DNA from: UBA1858 sp965262455
GTDB taxonomy: Bacteria > Pseudomonadota > Gammaproteobacteria > UBA4575
Length of the DNA: 64,000 bases
Direction of reading: 5' to 3'
Assembly (NCBI GenBank): GCA_965262455.1
Contig: CBDHFH010000008.1
Location: forward strand, 1,116,001-1,180,000
Below the pieces are notes generated by a model. That model saw only the letters and a program-made list of their open reading frames with translations. It ran no database searches and was not told where the DNA came from. This document shows, piece by piece, positions 51,724 to 61,976 of the stretch. How positions within the stretch are numbered: the stretch's first letter is position 1; the number at the start of each line of letters is the position of its first letter. Made by a program: the position numbers and the translations under genes.

Positions 51724-52857
51724 TCAGTCCGCCCAGAATTTAAGATCTTCAAAAAAACTTTTCACGCCATCAACAAACCCTTCTGATTTTGGACTATGCT
51801 TTTTACCGCCCGACTTGAGCGACTCATTAAGTTGTTGCAAGAGCTCTTTTTGTTGTTTAGTTAAGTTTACCGGGGTTTCAGTGAGTACGTGCACAAACAT
51901 ATCTCCTTGGGCACCTCCTCTAACAGGTTTTACGCCTTTGCCTTTTAATCGAAATTGCTTACCTGTTTGTGTCTCGGCGGGAATTTTTAAATTGATTCTT
52001 CCGTCTAAGGTCGGTATCTCAACTTCTCCACCTAAAGCGGCATCGACAAAACCGATCGGAATCTCACAATGCAAATGTTCTCCATCACGTTGAAAGATTG
52101 GATGTTCTTTGACGTGCACCTGAACATATAAATCACCTGCCGGGCCACCATTCTCCCCAGCTTCACCTTCATTTGATAAACGAATGCGATCGCCTGTATC
52201 AACACCTGCAGGCACTTTAACAGATAATGTTCTGGCTTTATCCACGGCGCCGGCACCATGACATGATTTACATGGGCTGGTGATGACTTTTCCTTTACCA
52301 CGGCATTTAGGACAAGGCTGTTGAATAGAAAAAAAGCCTTGCTGCATTCGCACTTGTCCAACACCACCACATGTGTCGCAGTTTTCCATGGATGTCCCTG
52401 GCTCAGCGCCACTGCCAGAACATGTTTCGCAAGTTTGTTTGGATGAGATATCAATCTTTGAATCGGTACCAAACACTGCCTGCTCTAGTGAGAGCTCCAG
52501 GTTGTACTGAAGATCGGCGCCACGATAAGCGCGATTTTGTGCGCCGCGTCCACCACCAAAAATGTCGCCAAAAATATCACCGAAAATATCACCAAAATCA
52601 GCGCCTCCTTGAGAGCTAAAACCTCCTTGTTGCTCAATACCGGCGTGACCATATTGATCATAGATCTGACGTTTTTGCGCATCAGACAGCACATCATAGG
52701 CTTCTTTTACTTCTTTAAAGTTAGCTTCTGCATCGGCGTTATTTTCATTACGGTCTGGGTGATACTTCATCGCCAGGCGGCGATAGGCTTTTTTTAATTC
52801 TGCATCACCGCTGTCACGCGACACACCAAGAACTTCGTAATAATCCCTTTTTGCCAT
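51724..52857 (-). CDS. dnaJ: Chaperone protein DnaJ
   Basis: The 377-residue type I J-protein has a J domain with HPDRN, a Gly/Phe-rich linker (GDIFGDIFGDIFGGGRG), four zinc-binding CxxCxGxG repeats (CETCSGSG, CDTCGGVG, CPKCRGKG, CKSCHGAG) and C-terminal substrate domains. It stimulates DnaK ATPase and delivers clients. It follows dnaK after a 258-base gap with a long structured element. Confidence 0.98.
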   Translation of the reverse strand: MAKRDYYEVLGVSRDSGDAELKKAYRRLAMKYHPDRNENNADAEANFKEVKEAYDVLSDAQKRQIYDQYGHAGIEQQGGFSSQGGADFGDIFGDIFGDIFGGGRGAQNRAYRGADLQYNLELSLEQAVFGTDSKIDISSKQTCETCSGSGAEPGTSMENCDTCGGVGQVRMQQGFFSIQQPCPKCRGKGKVITSPCKSCHGAGAVDKARTLSVKVPAGVDTGDRIRLSNEGEAGENGGPAGDLYVQVHVKEHPIFQRDGEHLHCEIPIGFVDAALGGEVEIPTLDGRINLKIPAETQTGKQFRLKGKGVKPVRGGAQGDMFVHVLTETPVNLTKQQKELLQQLNESLKSGGKKHSPKSEGFVDGVKSFFEDLKFWAD

Positions 52858-52897
52858 GTGTAACTACACTATTCGTTTTTTAATTTCCAGATACAGC

Positions 52898-52974
52898 AAA
52901 GCCTGGAGTAGATTTCGCTATTTGTAGCCATATACTAGCTACTCAAATAAGCAATCCCTATCACTCCAGACTTT
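52898..52974. other. Long imperfect hairpin between dnaK and dnaJ
   Basis: Nested inverted arms: AAAG-c-CTGGAGT with ACTCCAG-a-CTTT, GATT with AATC, and GCTATTTGTAGC with GCTAC-t-CAAATA-a-GC. The whole spans about 77 bases and no T-run follows on either strand. It may be an RNA processing or stability element that sets dnaJ level, or a miniature repeat element. The rest of the 52858-53115 gap shows nothing recognisable. Confidence 0.55.
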
Positions 52975-53115
52975 TCGCATTAGACATAAAGCGTCATACA
53001 CGCAGCAGGCTGTAGACAGAAATAAATGAGAAGTTAAATGCTACCTATAACGAATTTATATTTCTTACTTACCTTGTCTTGATAACCTTAGAGGCTACCT
53101 GCGGACATCATCGCT

Positions 53116-55038
53116 TTATGATTTGTTTTCTTTCACTTCTTCAAACTCAGCATCGACAACATCATCACCTGCTGCTTTATTGGTATCCGCTGCTGCTTCA
53201 CCTTCGGAGCCTGCAGCACCTGCATCCGCATACATTTGCTCAGCAAGTTTTTGAGATACTTCAGCCAACGCCTGAGTTTTAGACTCGATCATGTCCTTAT
53301 CATCTTTATCTAACACATCACGCAAGTCTGTTATCGCTGCTTCAATTCGAGATTTCTCATCAGCGTCAATCTTATCGCCCATGTCAGACAGTGTTTTCTC
53401 AGTCGCGTGAATCATGCCATCAGCCTGGTTACGCGCAGTTACCAACTCTTGGAATTTACGGTCTTCTTCAGCATGTGCTTCTGCATCCTGCACCATTCTA
53501 TTGACTTCATCATCAGATAAACCGCTTGATGCTTTAATCACAATAGACTGTTCCTTGCCTGTGGCTTTGTCTTTAGCCGACACATTCAAGATACCGTTTG
53601 CATCAATATCAAAGCTTACTTCAATTTGTGGTACGCCACGTTGCGCAGGTGGAATATCTGATAAATCAAAACGGCCTAATGATTTATTTCCTGCTGCTTG
53701 TTCACGCTCACCCTGCAACACATGTACAGTCACTGCCGTTTGATTGTCTTCCGCCGTTGAGAACACTTGCGAGGCCGTGGTTGGAATTGTAGTGTTTTTG
53801 TCAATGAGCTTGGTCATTACACCACCCATTGTTTCGATACCCAGTGATAATGGCGTTACATCAAGCAACAATACATCTTTAACGTCACCACCTAATACAC
53901 CAGCTTGAATTGCCGCACCCATGGCAACAGCTTCATCCGGGTTAACATCTTTGCGTGGTTCTTTACCAAAGAAATCTTGCACCGCCTCTTGAACTTTAGG
54001 CATACGAATCTGGCCACCGACCAAAATAATGTCGTCGATATCTGACACACTTAATCCAGCGTCTTTTAAAGCAACTTTACATGGCTCGATCGTGCGCTGA
54101 ATAAGGTCTTCAACTAATGACTCAAGTTTCGCACGAGTAACCTTTATATTAAGGTGCTTAGGACCATTCTGATCTGCCGTGATATAAGGCAGATTGACCT
54201 CTGTTTGTTGAGAGGACGACAACTCAATCTTAGCTTTTTCAGCAGCTTCTTTTAGTCGCTGAAGTGCTAATGGATCATTATGCAAATCAAAGCCTTGTTC
54301 TTTCTTAAACTCATCCGCAAGGTAATCAATTAAACGCATATCAAAATCTTCACCACCAAGGAATGTATCGCCGTTGGTAGATAACACTTCGAATTGATGC
54401 TCACCATCAATCTCAGCGATTTCAATCACTGACACATCAAAGGTACCACCACCTAAGTCATACACAACGATCTTGCGATCACCGCGCTGCTTGTCCATGC
54501 CATAAGCTAATGCGGCCGCAGTCGGCTCATTGATAATACGTTTAACATCAAGACCCGCGATTTTTCCTGCATCTTTAGTCGCTTGACGCTGAGAGTCATT
54601 AAAGTAAGCAGGGACAGTAATTACCGCTTCACTAATCTCTTCGCCTAAATACTCTTCAGCCGTCTTTTTCATTTTCATTAGCACACGCGCAGAAATCTCA
54701 GGCGGTGCCATTTTCTTACCATGTGCTTCTAACCACGCATCGCCATTGTCTGCCTTGATAATTTTATAAGGCACAAGTTTGATATCTTTTTGCACGGCTT
54801 CTTCTTCGTAGCGACGACCAATCAATCGCTTGACTGCGAAGAATGTATTTTCAGGATTAGTCACGGCTTGACGTTTTGCCGATTGACCAACTAACACTTC
54901 ATCTTCTTCATTGAACGCAATAATTGATGGTGTAGTTCGATCACCCTCAGAATTTTCAATCACTTTGGCTGTGCCACCATCCATGACTGCCACACATGAG
55001 TTTGTGGTTCCAAGATCAATTCCGATAATTTTTCCCAT
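53116..55038 (-). CDS. dnaK: Chaperone protein DnaK (Hsp70)
   Basis: The 640-residue Hsp70 has an N-terminal ATPase domain (IGIDLGTTNSCVAVMDGG, VYDLGGGTFDVSVIEI), the linker and substrate domain (LLLDVTPLSLGIETMGGVMT), and a lid with an acidic tail ending DDVVDAEFEEVKENKS. It lies between grpE and dnaJ. The 153 bases before it hold no CIRCE. Confidence 0.99.
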   Translation of the reverse strand: MGKIIGIDLGTTNSCVAVMDGGTAKVIENSEGDRTTPSIIAFNEEDEVLVGQSAKRQAVTNPENTFFAVKRLIGRRYEEEAVQKDIKLVPYKIIKADNGDAWLEAHGKKMAPPEISARVLMKMKKTAEEYLGEEISEAVITVPAYFNDSQRQATKDAGKIAGLDVKRIINEPTAAALAYGMDKQRGDRKIVVYDLGGGTFDVSVIEIAEIDGEHQFEVLSTNGDTFLGGEDFDMRLIDYLADEFKKEQGFDLHNDPLALQRLKEAAEKAKIELSSSQQTEVNLPYITADQNGPKHLNIKVTRAKLESLVEDLIQRTIEPCKVALKDAGLSVSDIDDIILVGGQIRMPKVQEAVQDFFGKEPRKDVNPDEAVAMGAAIQAGVLGGDVKDVLLLDVTPLSLGIETMGGVMTKLIDKNTTIPTTASQVFSTAEDNQTAVTVHVLQGEREQAAGNKSLGRFDLSDIPPAQRGVPQIEVSFDIDANGILNVSAKDKATGKEQSIVIKASSGLSDDEVNRMVQDAEAHAEEDRKFQELVTARNQADGMIHATEKTLSDMGDKIDADEKSRIEAAITDLRDVLDKDDKDMIESKTQALAEVSQKLAEQMYADAGAAGSEGEAAADTNKAAGDDVVDAEFEEVKENKS

Positions 55039-55191
55039 TTTTGTTACTCCAAATAAATAAATTCAGGCAATAAGTTAATCTATGCCTACAAGATGAGGTC
55101 ATACCTATAAATTTCAAGGATTTAATTTAATTTTTTTGTGTTCCACTGATTAAGTGGAGCAGATGTCTGTAAGTGGTTGTTCATTAAGACA

Positions 55192-55749
55192 TTATGATGG
55201 TGCTTTAGAGACCATCACCATAGCCGGCCGCAGTAAACGATCATTTAAGGTATAGCCTTTTTGCATCACCGCAATCACTTTATTCGGCTCATGGTCGGCC
55301 GACTCCTGCATACTCATAGCTTGGTGCAAGTTCGGATCAAATGTTTCCCCAAGAGGATCAACCGCATAAATACTGAATTTTTCTAGCGCTTGCGTCATCA
55401 TTTTCAAGGTGAGTTCCGTGCCTTCTTTTAGCTTACCAGCATCTGCGTCTTCCGCACTCAATCCCAGCTCTAGGCTATCCTTCACAGCCAAAAGCTCAAG
55501 ACTGAATTTTTCAAGTGCAAATTTATGCGCATTTTCAACATTCTTGTCAGCGCGACGCTTGGTATTCTCAAGCTCCGCTTGGGAGCGCATATACAACTCG
55601 TAATTTTCCTCAGCTTTTTTGAGCGCGGCTTCAAGTTGTTGCTGAAATTGTTCGGCATTCACTTCATTTTGCATCTCCAGAGTGTCTGTAGCTTCGAGTT
55701 CTTCCTGGTCTAGTTGAGATTCTTGCTGAGAGTCTTGTGGCTCTGACAT
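55192..55749 (-). CDS. grpE: Nucleotide exchange factor GrpE
   Basis: The 185-residue protein has an acidic Gln/Glu-rich N-terminus, a long helix (about 40-90) for dimerisation, and the C-terminal beta domain with GETFDPNLHQAMSMQES and VMQKGYTLNDRLLRPAMVMV. It releases ADP from DnaK. It is of normal length and lies 75 bases after hrcA. Confidence 0.97.
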   Translation of the reverse strand: MSEPQDSQQESQLDQEELEATDTLEMQNEVNAEQFQQQLEAALKKAEENYELYMRSQAELENTKRRADKNVENAHKFALEKFSLELLAVKDSLELGLSAEDADAGKLKEGTELTLKMMTQALEKFSIYAVDPLGETFDPNLHQAMSMQESADHEPNKVIAVMQKGYTLNDRLLRPAMVMVSKAPS

Positions 55750-55823
55750 TTCGCACTCCTATAGGAAAAAAAGAATAAAATAAACAATATTAATTAACTA
55801 ATAGCCGTTCAAGTGGGGGCGAT

Positions 55824-56867
55824 CTATTCTGAGTTCAAGGCTTCACTGAGCAACTTAGCAGTCACGTCCACGATTGGAATGACGCGATCATATGCCATCC
55901 GTGTTGGGCCAACGACCGCCAACACCCCTTTAATATCTTCATTAATTGAATATGGCGCTGAAACAACACTGCAATCGTCAAATACCGAATAGCCTGACTC
56001 ACTGCCAATAAAGATTTGCATGCCATCAGCACAAATACAACGATCCAATAAATGCAGAATTTCTTTCTTCTGGTTAAAGGCATCAAATAGCCCGCGCAAT
56101 TTTTCTACACTGGACAACTCTTCAAACTCCATCAAATTGGTTTGCCCGTCAACGATGTAGTTGCTGTCATTACCATCATCATCCGAAGCAAATATTTTCT
56201 CGCCCAGATCGATTGCAGTGCGCATTAAGTCATTCATATTTTGGCGCACTGAATCTAGCTCTTTGAGCAATACTTTGCGCACTTCATGCAAGCTACGCCC
56301 GGCTAACATCTCATTCAGGTAATTCGATGCTTCTCTTAATTCACTTGAAGAATACTCTTTATCTAGATGAATAATGCGGTTATGCACCTCTTTTTGATCA
56401 ACCACTAGTATCGCCAGGATGCGGCGATCAGATAAATTCAAAAATTCAATTTGTCGGAACGCGGCGTTATCATGCCGCGGCATCGTTACCACACCGGCCA
56501 TATGCGTCAATGATGAAAGTAAATTCGAGGCTGTTTCAACGACGCCTTTTTGCGTGACATTTGTATCTGTCAGACGTGACTTTAAACCTGAAACAACGGA
56601 TGAATTTAGCGGCTTTACTTCAACTAAAGTATCAACAAAAAAACGGTACCCTTGTGCAGTAGGCACACGACCAGCAGATGTATGTGGCGCATGCAAGTAA
56701 CCCAGCGCTTCTAAATCTGACATGATGTTGCGCACGGTGGCTGCGCTCACATCTAAATCTGACGCACGTGCCAATGTCCGAGAACCTATCGGCTGACCGT
56801 CGTTAATATAGTTTTCCACCAGCACACGGAATAAGTGCTGTGTTCTTGCATCGAGTTGATTGTCCAT
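55824..56867 (-). CDS. hrcA: Heat-inducible transcription repressor HrcA
   Basis: The 347-residue repressor has an N-terminal winged helix (GQPIGSRTLARASDLDVSAA TVR as positions 20-43), the GYLHAPHTSAGRVPT segment, and a C-terminal dimerisation part (VVGPTRMAYDRVIPIVD). HrcA binds CIRCE operators to repress chaperone genes. A CIRCE sits 52 bases before its start, so it is autoregulated together with grpE-dnaK-dnaJ. E. coli lacks hrcA, but many gammaproteobacteria have it. Confidence 0.97.
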   Translation of the reverse strand: MDNQLDARTQHLFRVLVENYINDGQPIGSRTLARASDLDVSAATVRNIMSDLEALGYLHAPHTSAGRVPTAQGYRFFVDTLVEVKPLNSSVVSGLKSRLTDTNVTQKGVVETASNLLSSLTHMAGVVTMPRHDNAAFRQIEFLNLSDRRILAILVVDQKEVHNRIIHLDKEYSSSELREASNYLNEMLAGRSLHEVRKVLLKELDSVRQNMNDLMRTAIDLGEKIFASDDDGNDSNYIVDGQTNLMEFEELSSVEKLRGLFDAFNQKKEILHLLDRCICADGMQIFIGSESGYSVFDDCSVVSAPYSINEDIKGVLAVVGPTRMAYDRVIPIVDVTAKLLSEALNSE

Positions 56868-56918
56868 CTATTCAACCATGTTCATAGTGTGCTTAGATAT
56901 CATCATAGCGGTATGCGT

Positions 56919-56945
56919 TTGGCACTCTTAACTACAGAGTGCCAA
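56919..56945. promoter_or_regulatory. CIRCE operator (HrcA binding site)
   Basis: TTGGCACTC, nine spacer bases, then GAGTGCCAA: a perfect 9-9-9 inverted repeat differing from the consensus (TTAGCACTC-N9-GAGTGCTAA) by one symmetric change. It lies in the 200-base gap between divergent hrcA and nadK, nearer to hrcA. Confidence 0.95.
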
Positions 56946-57067
56946 TATACACCAAGAGTATTTACGAGGCTAAATTCACCTTAACAAAATTGGACTCCAG
57001 GTAATTTAACGGTAAGCTGCGTGAGCTACGCAATATATCCCATATAAAACTGAGTGCTTTTTGAGCT

Positions 57068-57946
57068 GTGACTGAAAAATTCAAATCGATAGGCATCATC
57101 GCCAAATACAACGATAAATTAGTAGTTGAGACGGTACGCAGTCTGCATGATTTTCTATTGTCTAATGACATTAAAATATGTGTAGATAAAGATGCCAATG
57201 AATGCTTAGACAATATCGAAACGCATTGTGTTGATATAAAACAGATGCATCAACATATTGATCTCGCCATTGTCGTAGGTGGTGACGGCACCCTGCTAGC
57301 CGCTGCACAATCCATGGTTAACCATGATATTCCAATTATTGGCATTAACCGTGGCAGGCTTGGATTCTTAACAAATATTCTCCCGGAAAATATGCATCAA
57401 GATCTCAAACAGATCTTGTCTGGCAACTATCACAAAGAAATCAGAAATGTGATGCGCGCTAAACATATGCGTGGAGAAGAACTTGTTTCAACCTGTCTGG
57501 CCGTCAATGATGTTGTTGTGCATGCAAGATACGTGGTGCGAATGATTGAATTGGAAACGCGCATTGATGATCAATATTTAAATACATTACGTGCTGACGG
57601 TTTAATAGTTGCAACACCAACAGGCTCTACTGCTTATGCATTATCTGGTGGCGGACCGATTGTCCACCCGAATGTCGCAACCACCTTGCTTGTGCCCATT
57701 TGTCCACATACATTAAGTAACCGACCTATAGCAGTGAACGATAACAGCCTCATTGAAATTGTATATTCAACACAAAATTCATTAAATGGTATCGCCTCTG
57801 TCGATGGTCAACATGAATCTGAAGTACTGCCAGGTGACCGTATCGTGATTCATCGTTCAGACAAACAACTCAAATTAATACAGCCAAGTAACTACACGTT
57901 CTTTAAAGTATTGCGGCAGAAATTAAATTGGAGTCAACAGCCCTGA
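57068..57946 (+). CDS. nadK: NAD kinase
   Basis: The 292-residue kinase makes NADP from NAD. It has the phosphate-binding GGDGT (71-75) followed by LLAAA, GRLGFLTNI and the NAD-binding TPTGSTAYALSGGGPI region. The start is a GTG (57068-57070). The ribosome site is poor, so low translation is expected. It is divergent from hrcA across the CIRCE and heads nadK-recN. Confidence 0.96.
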   Translation: MTEKFKSIGIIAKYNDKLVVETVRSLHDFLLSNDIKICVDKDANECLDNIETHCVDIKQMHQHIDLAIVVGGDGTLLAAAQSMVNHDIPIIGINRGRLGFLTNILPENMHQDLKQILSGNYHKEIRNVMRAKHMRGEELVSTCLAVNDVVVHARYVVRMIELETRIDDQYLNTLRADGLIVATPTGSTAYALSGGGPIVHPNVATTLLVPICPHTLSNRPIAVNDNSLIEIVYSTQNSLNGIASVDGQHESEVLPGDRIVIHRSDKQLKLIQPSNYTFFKVLRQKLNWSQQP

Positions 57947-57949
57947 GCT

Positions 57950-59632
57950 ATGCTTAAGTCACTGCATATTAAAAACTTCGCCATCATAGAAGAACTCGAG
58001 CTGGAGTTTTACTCCGGCTTAAGCACCCTGACGGGTGAAACCGGTGCAGGTAAATCAATTATTATTGATGCGATAGGCTTAGTGCTTGGCGACCGTGCAG
58101 ATAACAATCTTATCCGCGCCGGGAAAGAGTCTGCAGAAATTATTCTCGTAACTGAATTGGCACCCCAATCAATGGGGGTGAAGTGGTTGAGCGAGCACGA
58201 CTTTGCAACAGAAGAAGCCTGTATCTTACGTCGTGTCGTGCGCAAAGACGGCAAATCAAAAGCCTATATCAACAATACACCCGTACCATTAAAAACATTA
58301 AAAGAGCTGGGTGAATGTATTATTAATATTTACGGTCAACATGCTCATCAGTCATTAATGAATATTTCCACACAGCGAGATTTAGTTGATCAGTTTGCTG
58401 CACATGGGTCTGCACTACACTCACTTGAAGGATTGTTTCATGACTGGCAAGCGCAAACCAAACGTTTTGAGGAACTAAGCAAAAACACTAACGACATTCA
58501 TTCAACCATTGAATTATTACGCTACCAAGTTGAAGAGCTGGATCAACTCAATTTAGCAGAAAATGAAATCACTGAATTAGAACAAAAGCATAATCGATTA
58601 GCGCATGCAGAGCAGCTAAAGCAATCGACCATGCAGGCATGCCAACAATTAAAAGATGATCATGCAAGTGAAGATGTGTATACGCAGTTAAACAATGTGT
58701 GCTCTCAAATTAACGCACTGCTTGAGACTGACCCAGCATTGAATGATATTAATGAATCCTTACAAGAGGCCTTTACTATCATTGACGAGACAGCAGATGA
58801 TTTACGCAGTTACGCAGACAAAGTCGAAGTTGATGCACAAGAGCTGTTTAACACCGAAGAAAGATTAGCGCATATTGATCAAATATCGCGTAAACATAAA
58901 GTCAAACCCAACGAATTACCAAGATTACATGAAAAACTAGCAAACGAGCTAAATGCCTTAAGTCAGCCAGAATATGACATTGATGCTTTAGCTGCACAAC
59001 TGGCGCAAACCAAACAAGACTACGTCACTCTGGCTAAAAAGATAAGTAAAAAACGAACAAACACTGCGAAAAAACTAAGTAGTGAAATTACACACGCACT
59101 GGCAAATCTTGGCATGGATAAGGCCTGTGTTGAAATACTTGTGCAGTTTGATGAGTCTTCTGCACCGACAAGTTATGGTTTAGACAGACTGGTATTTAAT
59201 GTTCAAACCAATCCTGGACAGAAGATGCTGCCATTATCACAGGTCGCCTCAGGAGGCGAGCTCTCGAGGATCAGTTTAGCCATACAAATGATTGCGGTTG
59301 ATAGACTCGACGTTCCTGTTTTAATATTTGACGAAGTTGATTCTGGCGTGGGTGGCGCTGTAGCCGAAGTTGTTGGCCGAGAATTGCGCACAATTGGCGA
59401 ACATAGACAAGTTATGTGTATTACACACCTGGCACAAGTTGCAGCCAATGCCCATCATCATTATCGTGTGAATAAACAATCAGCGGCATCAGACACGGCG
59501 TCCGCAATTGAATATTTATCACAGGCTGATCGCGTCACAGAAATTGCACGCATGATTGGTGGTCTAACGCTCACCGAGAAGACATTTATACATGCACAAG
59601 AAATGCTGGAAGCCAGCACTCAACAACATTAA
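57950..59632 (+). CDS. recN: DNA repair protein RecN
   Basis: The 560-residue SMC-like protein acts in double-strand break repair. It has Walker A LTGETGAGKSIIIDAIGLVL, coiled arms, the signature LSQVASGGELSRISLAIQMI, and Walker B VLIFDEVDSGVGG. It starts 3 bases after the nadK stop, so the two are translationally linked. No LexA box is evident upstream, since nadK precedes it. Confidence 0.97.
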   Translation: MLKSLHIKNFAIIEELELEFYSGLSTLTGETGAGKSIIIDAIGLVLGDRADNNLIRAGKESAEIILVTELAPQSMGVKWLSEHDFATEEACILRRVVRKDGKSKAYINNTPVPLKTLKELGECIINIYGQHAHQSLMNISTQRDLVDQFAAHGSALHSLEGLFHDWQAQTKRFEELSKNTNDIHSTIELLRYQVEELDQLNLAENEITELEQKHNRLAHAEQLKQSTMQACQQLKDDHASEDVYTQLNNVCSQINALLETDPALNDINESLQEAFTIIDETADDLRSYADKVEVDAQELFNTEERLAHIDQISRKHKVKPNELPRLHEKLANELNALSQPEYDIDALAAQLAQTKQDYVTLAKKISKKRTNTAKKLSSEITHALANLGMDKACVEILVQFDESSAPTSYGLDRLVFNVQTNPGQKMLPLSQVASGGELSRISLAIQMIAVDRLDVPVLIFDEVDSGVGGAVAEVVGRELRTIGEHRQVMCITHLAQVAANAHHHYRVNKQSAASDTASAIEYLSQADRVTEIARMIGGLTLTEKTFIHAQEMLEASTQQH

Positions 59633-59652
59633 TCACTAATTTTTTCAACTAT

Positions 59653-60024
59653 ATGAACACATCTGTTAAACATCTTAGCCACTTCATTCTTGTTGTGTTG
59701 TTTTTAATCATAACCGGATGCAGCGGACGTTTATTCACTGTGCATAAAATTGACGTTCAACAAGGTAACGCAATTGACCCTGAGAAAGTTGAACAATTAC
59801 GTATCGGCATGAATAAAGGGCAGGTCAGATTCTTAATGGGCTCACCTCTTATTAAGGATTCATTTCACCCTGACCGTTGGGATTATGTTTATCATTTAAT
59901 TCCAGACTACGGTGATTCAGAACGGCGTCATGTGGCGGTATTTTTTGACGGCGACATTGTCTCGCACTTTGAGAAGAGCGACATCCCTCCCATAGAAACA
60001 GCATCCAACGATACCGAAGAATAG
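59653..60024 (+). CDS. bamE: Outer membrane protein assembly factor BamE (SmpA/OmlA)
   Basis: The 123-residue lipoprotein has a signal ending LIITGC with the lipidated Cys at residue 23, and the family motif LRIGMNKGQVRFLMGSPLI, followed by WDYVYHLIPDYG. BamE stabilises the BamA-D complex. The start has no clear ribosome site. In many relatives fur is divergent from this gene; here the neighbour is recN, and 60025-60342 shows no gene, only a degenerate hairpin around 60195-60230. Confidence 0.94.
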   Translation: MNTSVKHLSHFILVVLFLIITGCSGRLFTVHKIDVQQGNAIDPEKVEQLRIGMNKGQVRFLMGSPLIKDSFHPDRWDYVYHLIPDYGDSERRHVAVFFDGDIVSHFEKSDIPPIETASNDTEE

Positions 60025-60342
60025 CAATCAAACCAGTATTATAATAAGTCGCACCTTGCTACCACTGGGAACATAATACACATTACAAAACTGTGATCCT
60101 GATTCAATATGTAATAAGTGTAGTTACCACTCGGTCATATCTATAAGCAGCTCATCATTAAAAATGCGAATTGCATAACAAATTCATGTTTTTGAATGAG
60201 ACATCCAACAAGGACGTCATTCATCTCAACAAATAAAGTAGCCGCTTAGAAAAATACTAATTCAGAGAAGCAGGCGCTACACTTGAGAAACTATGCAGCT
60301 CGATCTAACGTCGGAGACAATCTATCCCATTCATTTAACAGA

Positions 60343-61935
60343 ATGAAAGCGGGTGTTGTTTGCATTCTATTTTGTATGCAAGCAGCTTACGCAAATCATT
60401 TAACATTAATGGGCGCAGGCCTCACCCCACAGCCCAGCCAAATTAATATTCTCAACACATTAGAAAATACGTCATTACCATTAAAAAAGTCACTCAATGC
60501 ATTCTATCAATTAAGAGATTTCAAACTGATATGGAGTAACGGTGAAACTTATAATGACAATGCAAAGCAACTGCTAGATATTATTCAACAAGCCGGTAGC
60601 TATGGTTTAGATCCTGCTGAATATGATGCCGAGTTATTACATTCATTCCTTGAAGCCACGGTTATTGACAGTGCATTAATAAGCAAATCTGACGTTGTAT
60701 TTACACACGCCTACATTAAATTAGCCAGCCACATGAAAAAAGGCAGGCTCAACGATTCTCACGCTTTATTCAAAAACAGACATTACTTACTTGCTACCTT
60801 AAGTGATGCTGCAGATAACAATCAAATTATACAAGTAATCGATCAACTCAAACCGAAACACGATACGTATAAGAATTTAATACAGGCGCTTAACCACTAC
60901 CGATCACTCAATCCAGATGTTGGCGTCATAAAACTTACCGAGCGATCTTATGAACTGGGTGACCGTTCTGTGGAAATCCCTAAAATTCGTCAGCGACTGC
61001 AAGCATTAGGTGACCTAGACAACAATGACATTTACAGCGACTTATTCGATGAAAAATTAATGATGGCTGTGAGCAATTTTCAATCACGGCATGGGCTTGA
61101 ACCTGATGGAATATTGGGTAAACGGACCGTACGTGAGTTGAATACACCCATCTGGCAACGCATTCAGCAATTAGAACTTAACCTGGCACGTGCACAGTCA
61201 TTACCTGATATCAGTTCGGGTAAGCACATACTTGTTAACATTCCCGCATTTGAGCTCTATTTATACGACGACCAACAACTTACATATACATCTAACGTCG
61301 TGGTTGGCAAGAAAAAACATAAAACTCCTGAAGTATCATCTGAGTTGACCAAAATTATTTTAAGCCCTTATTGGAATGTGCCCCGTTCAATTACAAAAAA
61401 TGAAATCATCCCTAAAGTGCAAGAGGATCCACACTATCTGACTAAAAATAATATGCGCTTGATTAGCACTACTTCACGCTATACGGATTACATCGATCCA
61501 TCCAGTATTGATTGGAGCAATATTGATCCCAGCAAAATTAACTTCAGAGTTCGCCAGGAACCGGGGCATAAAAACTCACTGGGTAAAATTAAATTCATTT
61601 TTCCAAACGTTCATAGTGTCTATTTACACGACACTCCGTCACGTGGATTATTTGCCATGCAAAATCGCGCATTCAGTCATGGCTGTATTCGCCTAGAAGA
61701 TCCTTTTGGCTTGGCCGAAACCTTACTTTCTAACACCACCGGCTGGTCAAAATATGATTTGTTAGATATCAGCAAACAGAGTAAATCTAAAACGCTCCCA
61801 CTGGACACACCTGTACCTATTCACCTCACTTACATGACGGCCTGGGCGGATGAACGAGGAATCGTGAATTTCCGACCGGACATCTACAATCGGGATACCA
61901 AAACACTCGCAAGCTTGTATAATGCTGCCCTATAA
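60343..61935 (+). CDS. L,D-transpeptidase of the YcbB type
   Basis: The 530-residue secreted protein has a signal peptide (VVCILFCMQAAYA), an N-terminal YcbB-type domain, a peptidoglycan-binding domain (about 210-265, with FQSRHGLEPDGILGKRTVREL... kept short), and a YkuD catalytic domain (about 287-465) with SHGCIRLE, His at 446 and catalytic Cys at 448. It would form 3-3 peptide cross-links in peptidoglycan. I start at the ATG 60343 because it gives the signal peptide directly. A TTG 60 bases upstream (60283) would add 20 residues and cannot be excluded. Confidence 0.9.
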   Translation: MKAGVVCILFCMQAAYANHLTLMGAGLTPQPSQINILNTLENTSLPLKKSLNAFYQLRDFKLIWSNGETYNDNAKQLLDIIQQAGSYGLDPAEYDAELLHSFLEATVIDSALISKSDVVFTHAYIKLASHMKKGRLNDSHALFKNRHYLLATLSDAADNNQIIQVIDQLKPKHDTYKNLIQALNHYRSLNPDVGVIKLTERSYELGDRSVEIPKIRQRLQALGDLDNNDIYSDLFDEKLMMAVSNFQSRHGLEPDGILGKRTVRELNTPIWQRIQQLELNLARAQSLPDISSGKHILVNIPAFELYLYDDQQLTYTSNVVVGKKKHKTPEVSSELTKIILSPYWNVPRSITKNEIIPKVQEDPHYLTKNNMRLISTTSRYTDYIDPSSIDWSNIDPSKINFRVRQEPGHKNSLGKIKFIFPNVHSVYLHDTPSRGLFAMQNRAFSHGCIRLEDPFGLAETLLSNTTGWSKYDLLDISKQSKSKTLPLDTPVPIHLTYMTAWADERGIVNFRPDIYNRDTKTLASLYNAAL

Positions 61936-61976
61936 ATTTAATAATAAACAGTTACATCATCTTTTAGGGGTAGGTT

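Noticed and set aside
55039..55191. Second CIRCE before dnaK
   Set aside because: Only a short TCCAC/GTGGA pair is present; it does not match the CIRCE consensus.
60195..60235. Hairpin between bamE and the L,D-transpeptidase gene
   Set aside because: GAATGA-type arms pair only with several mismatches and bulges, too weak to call.
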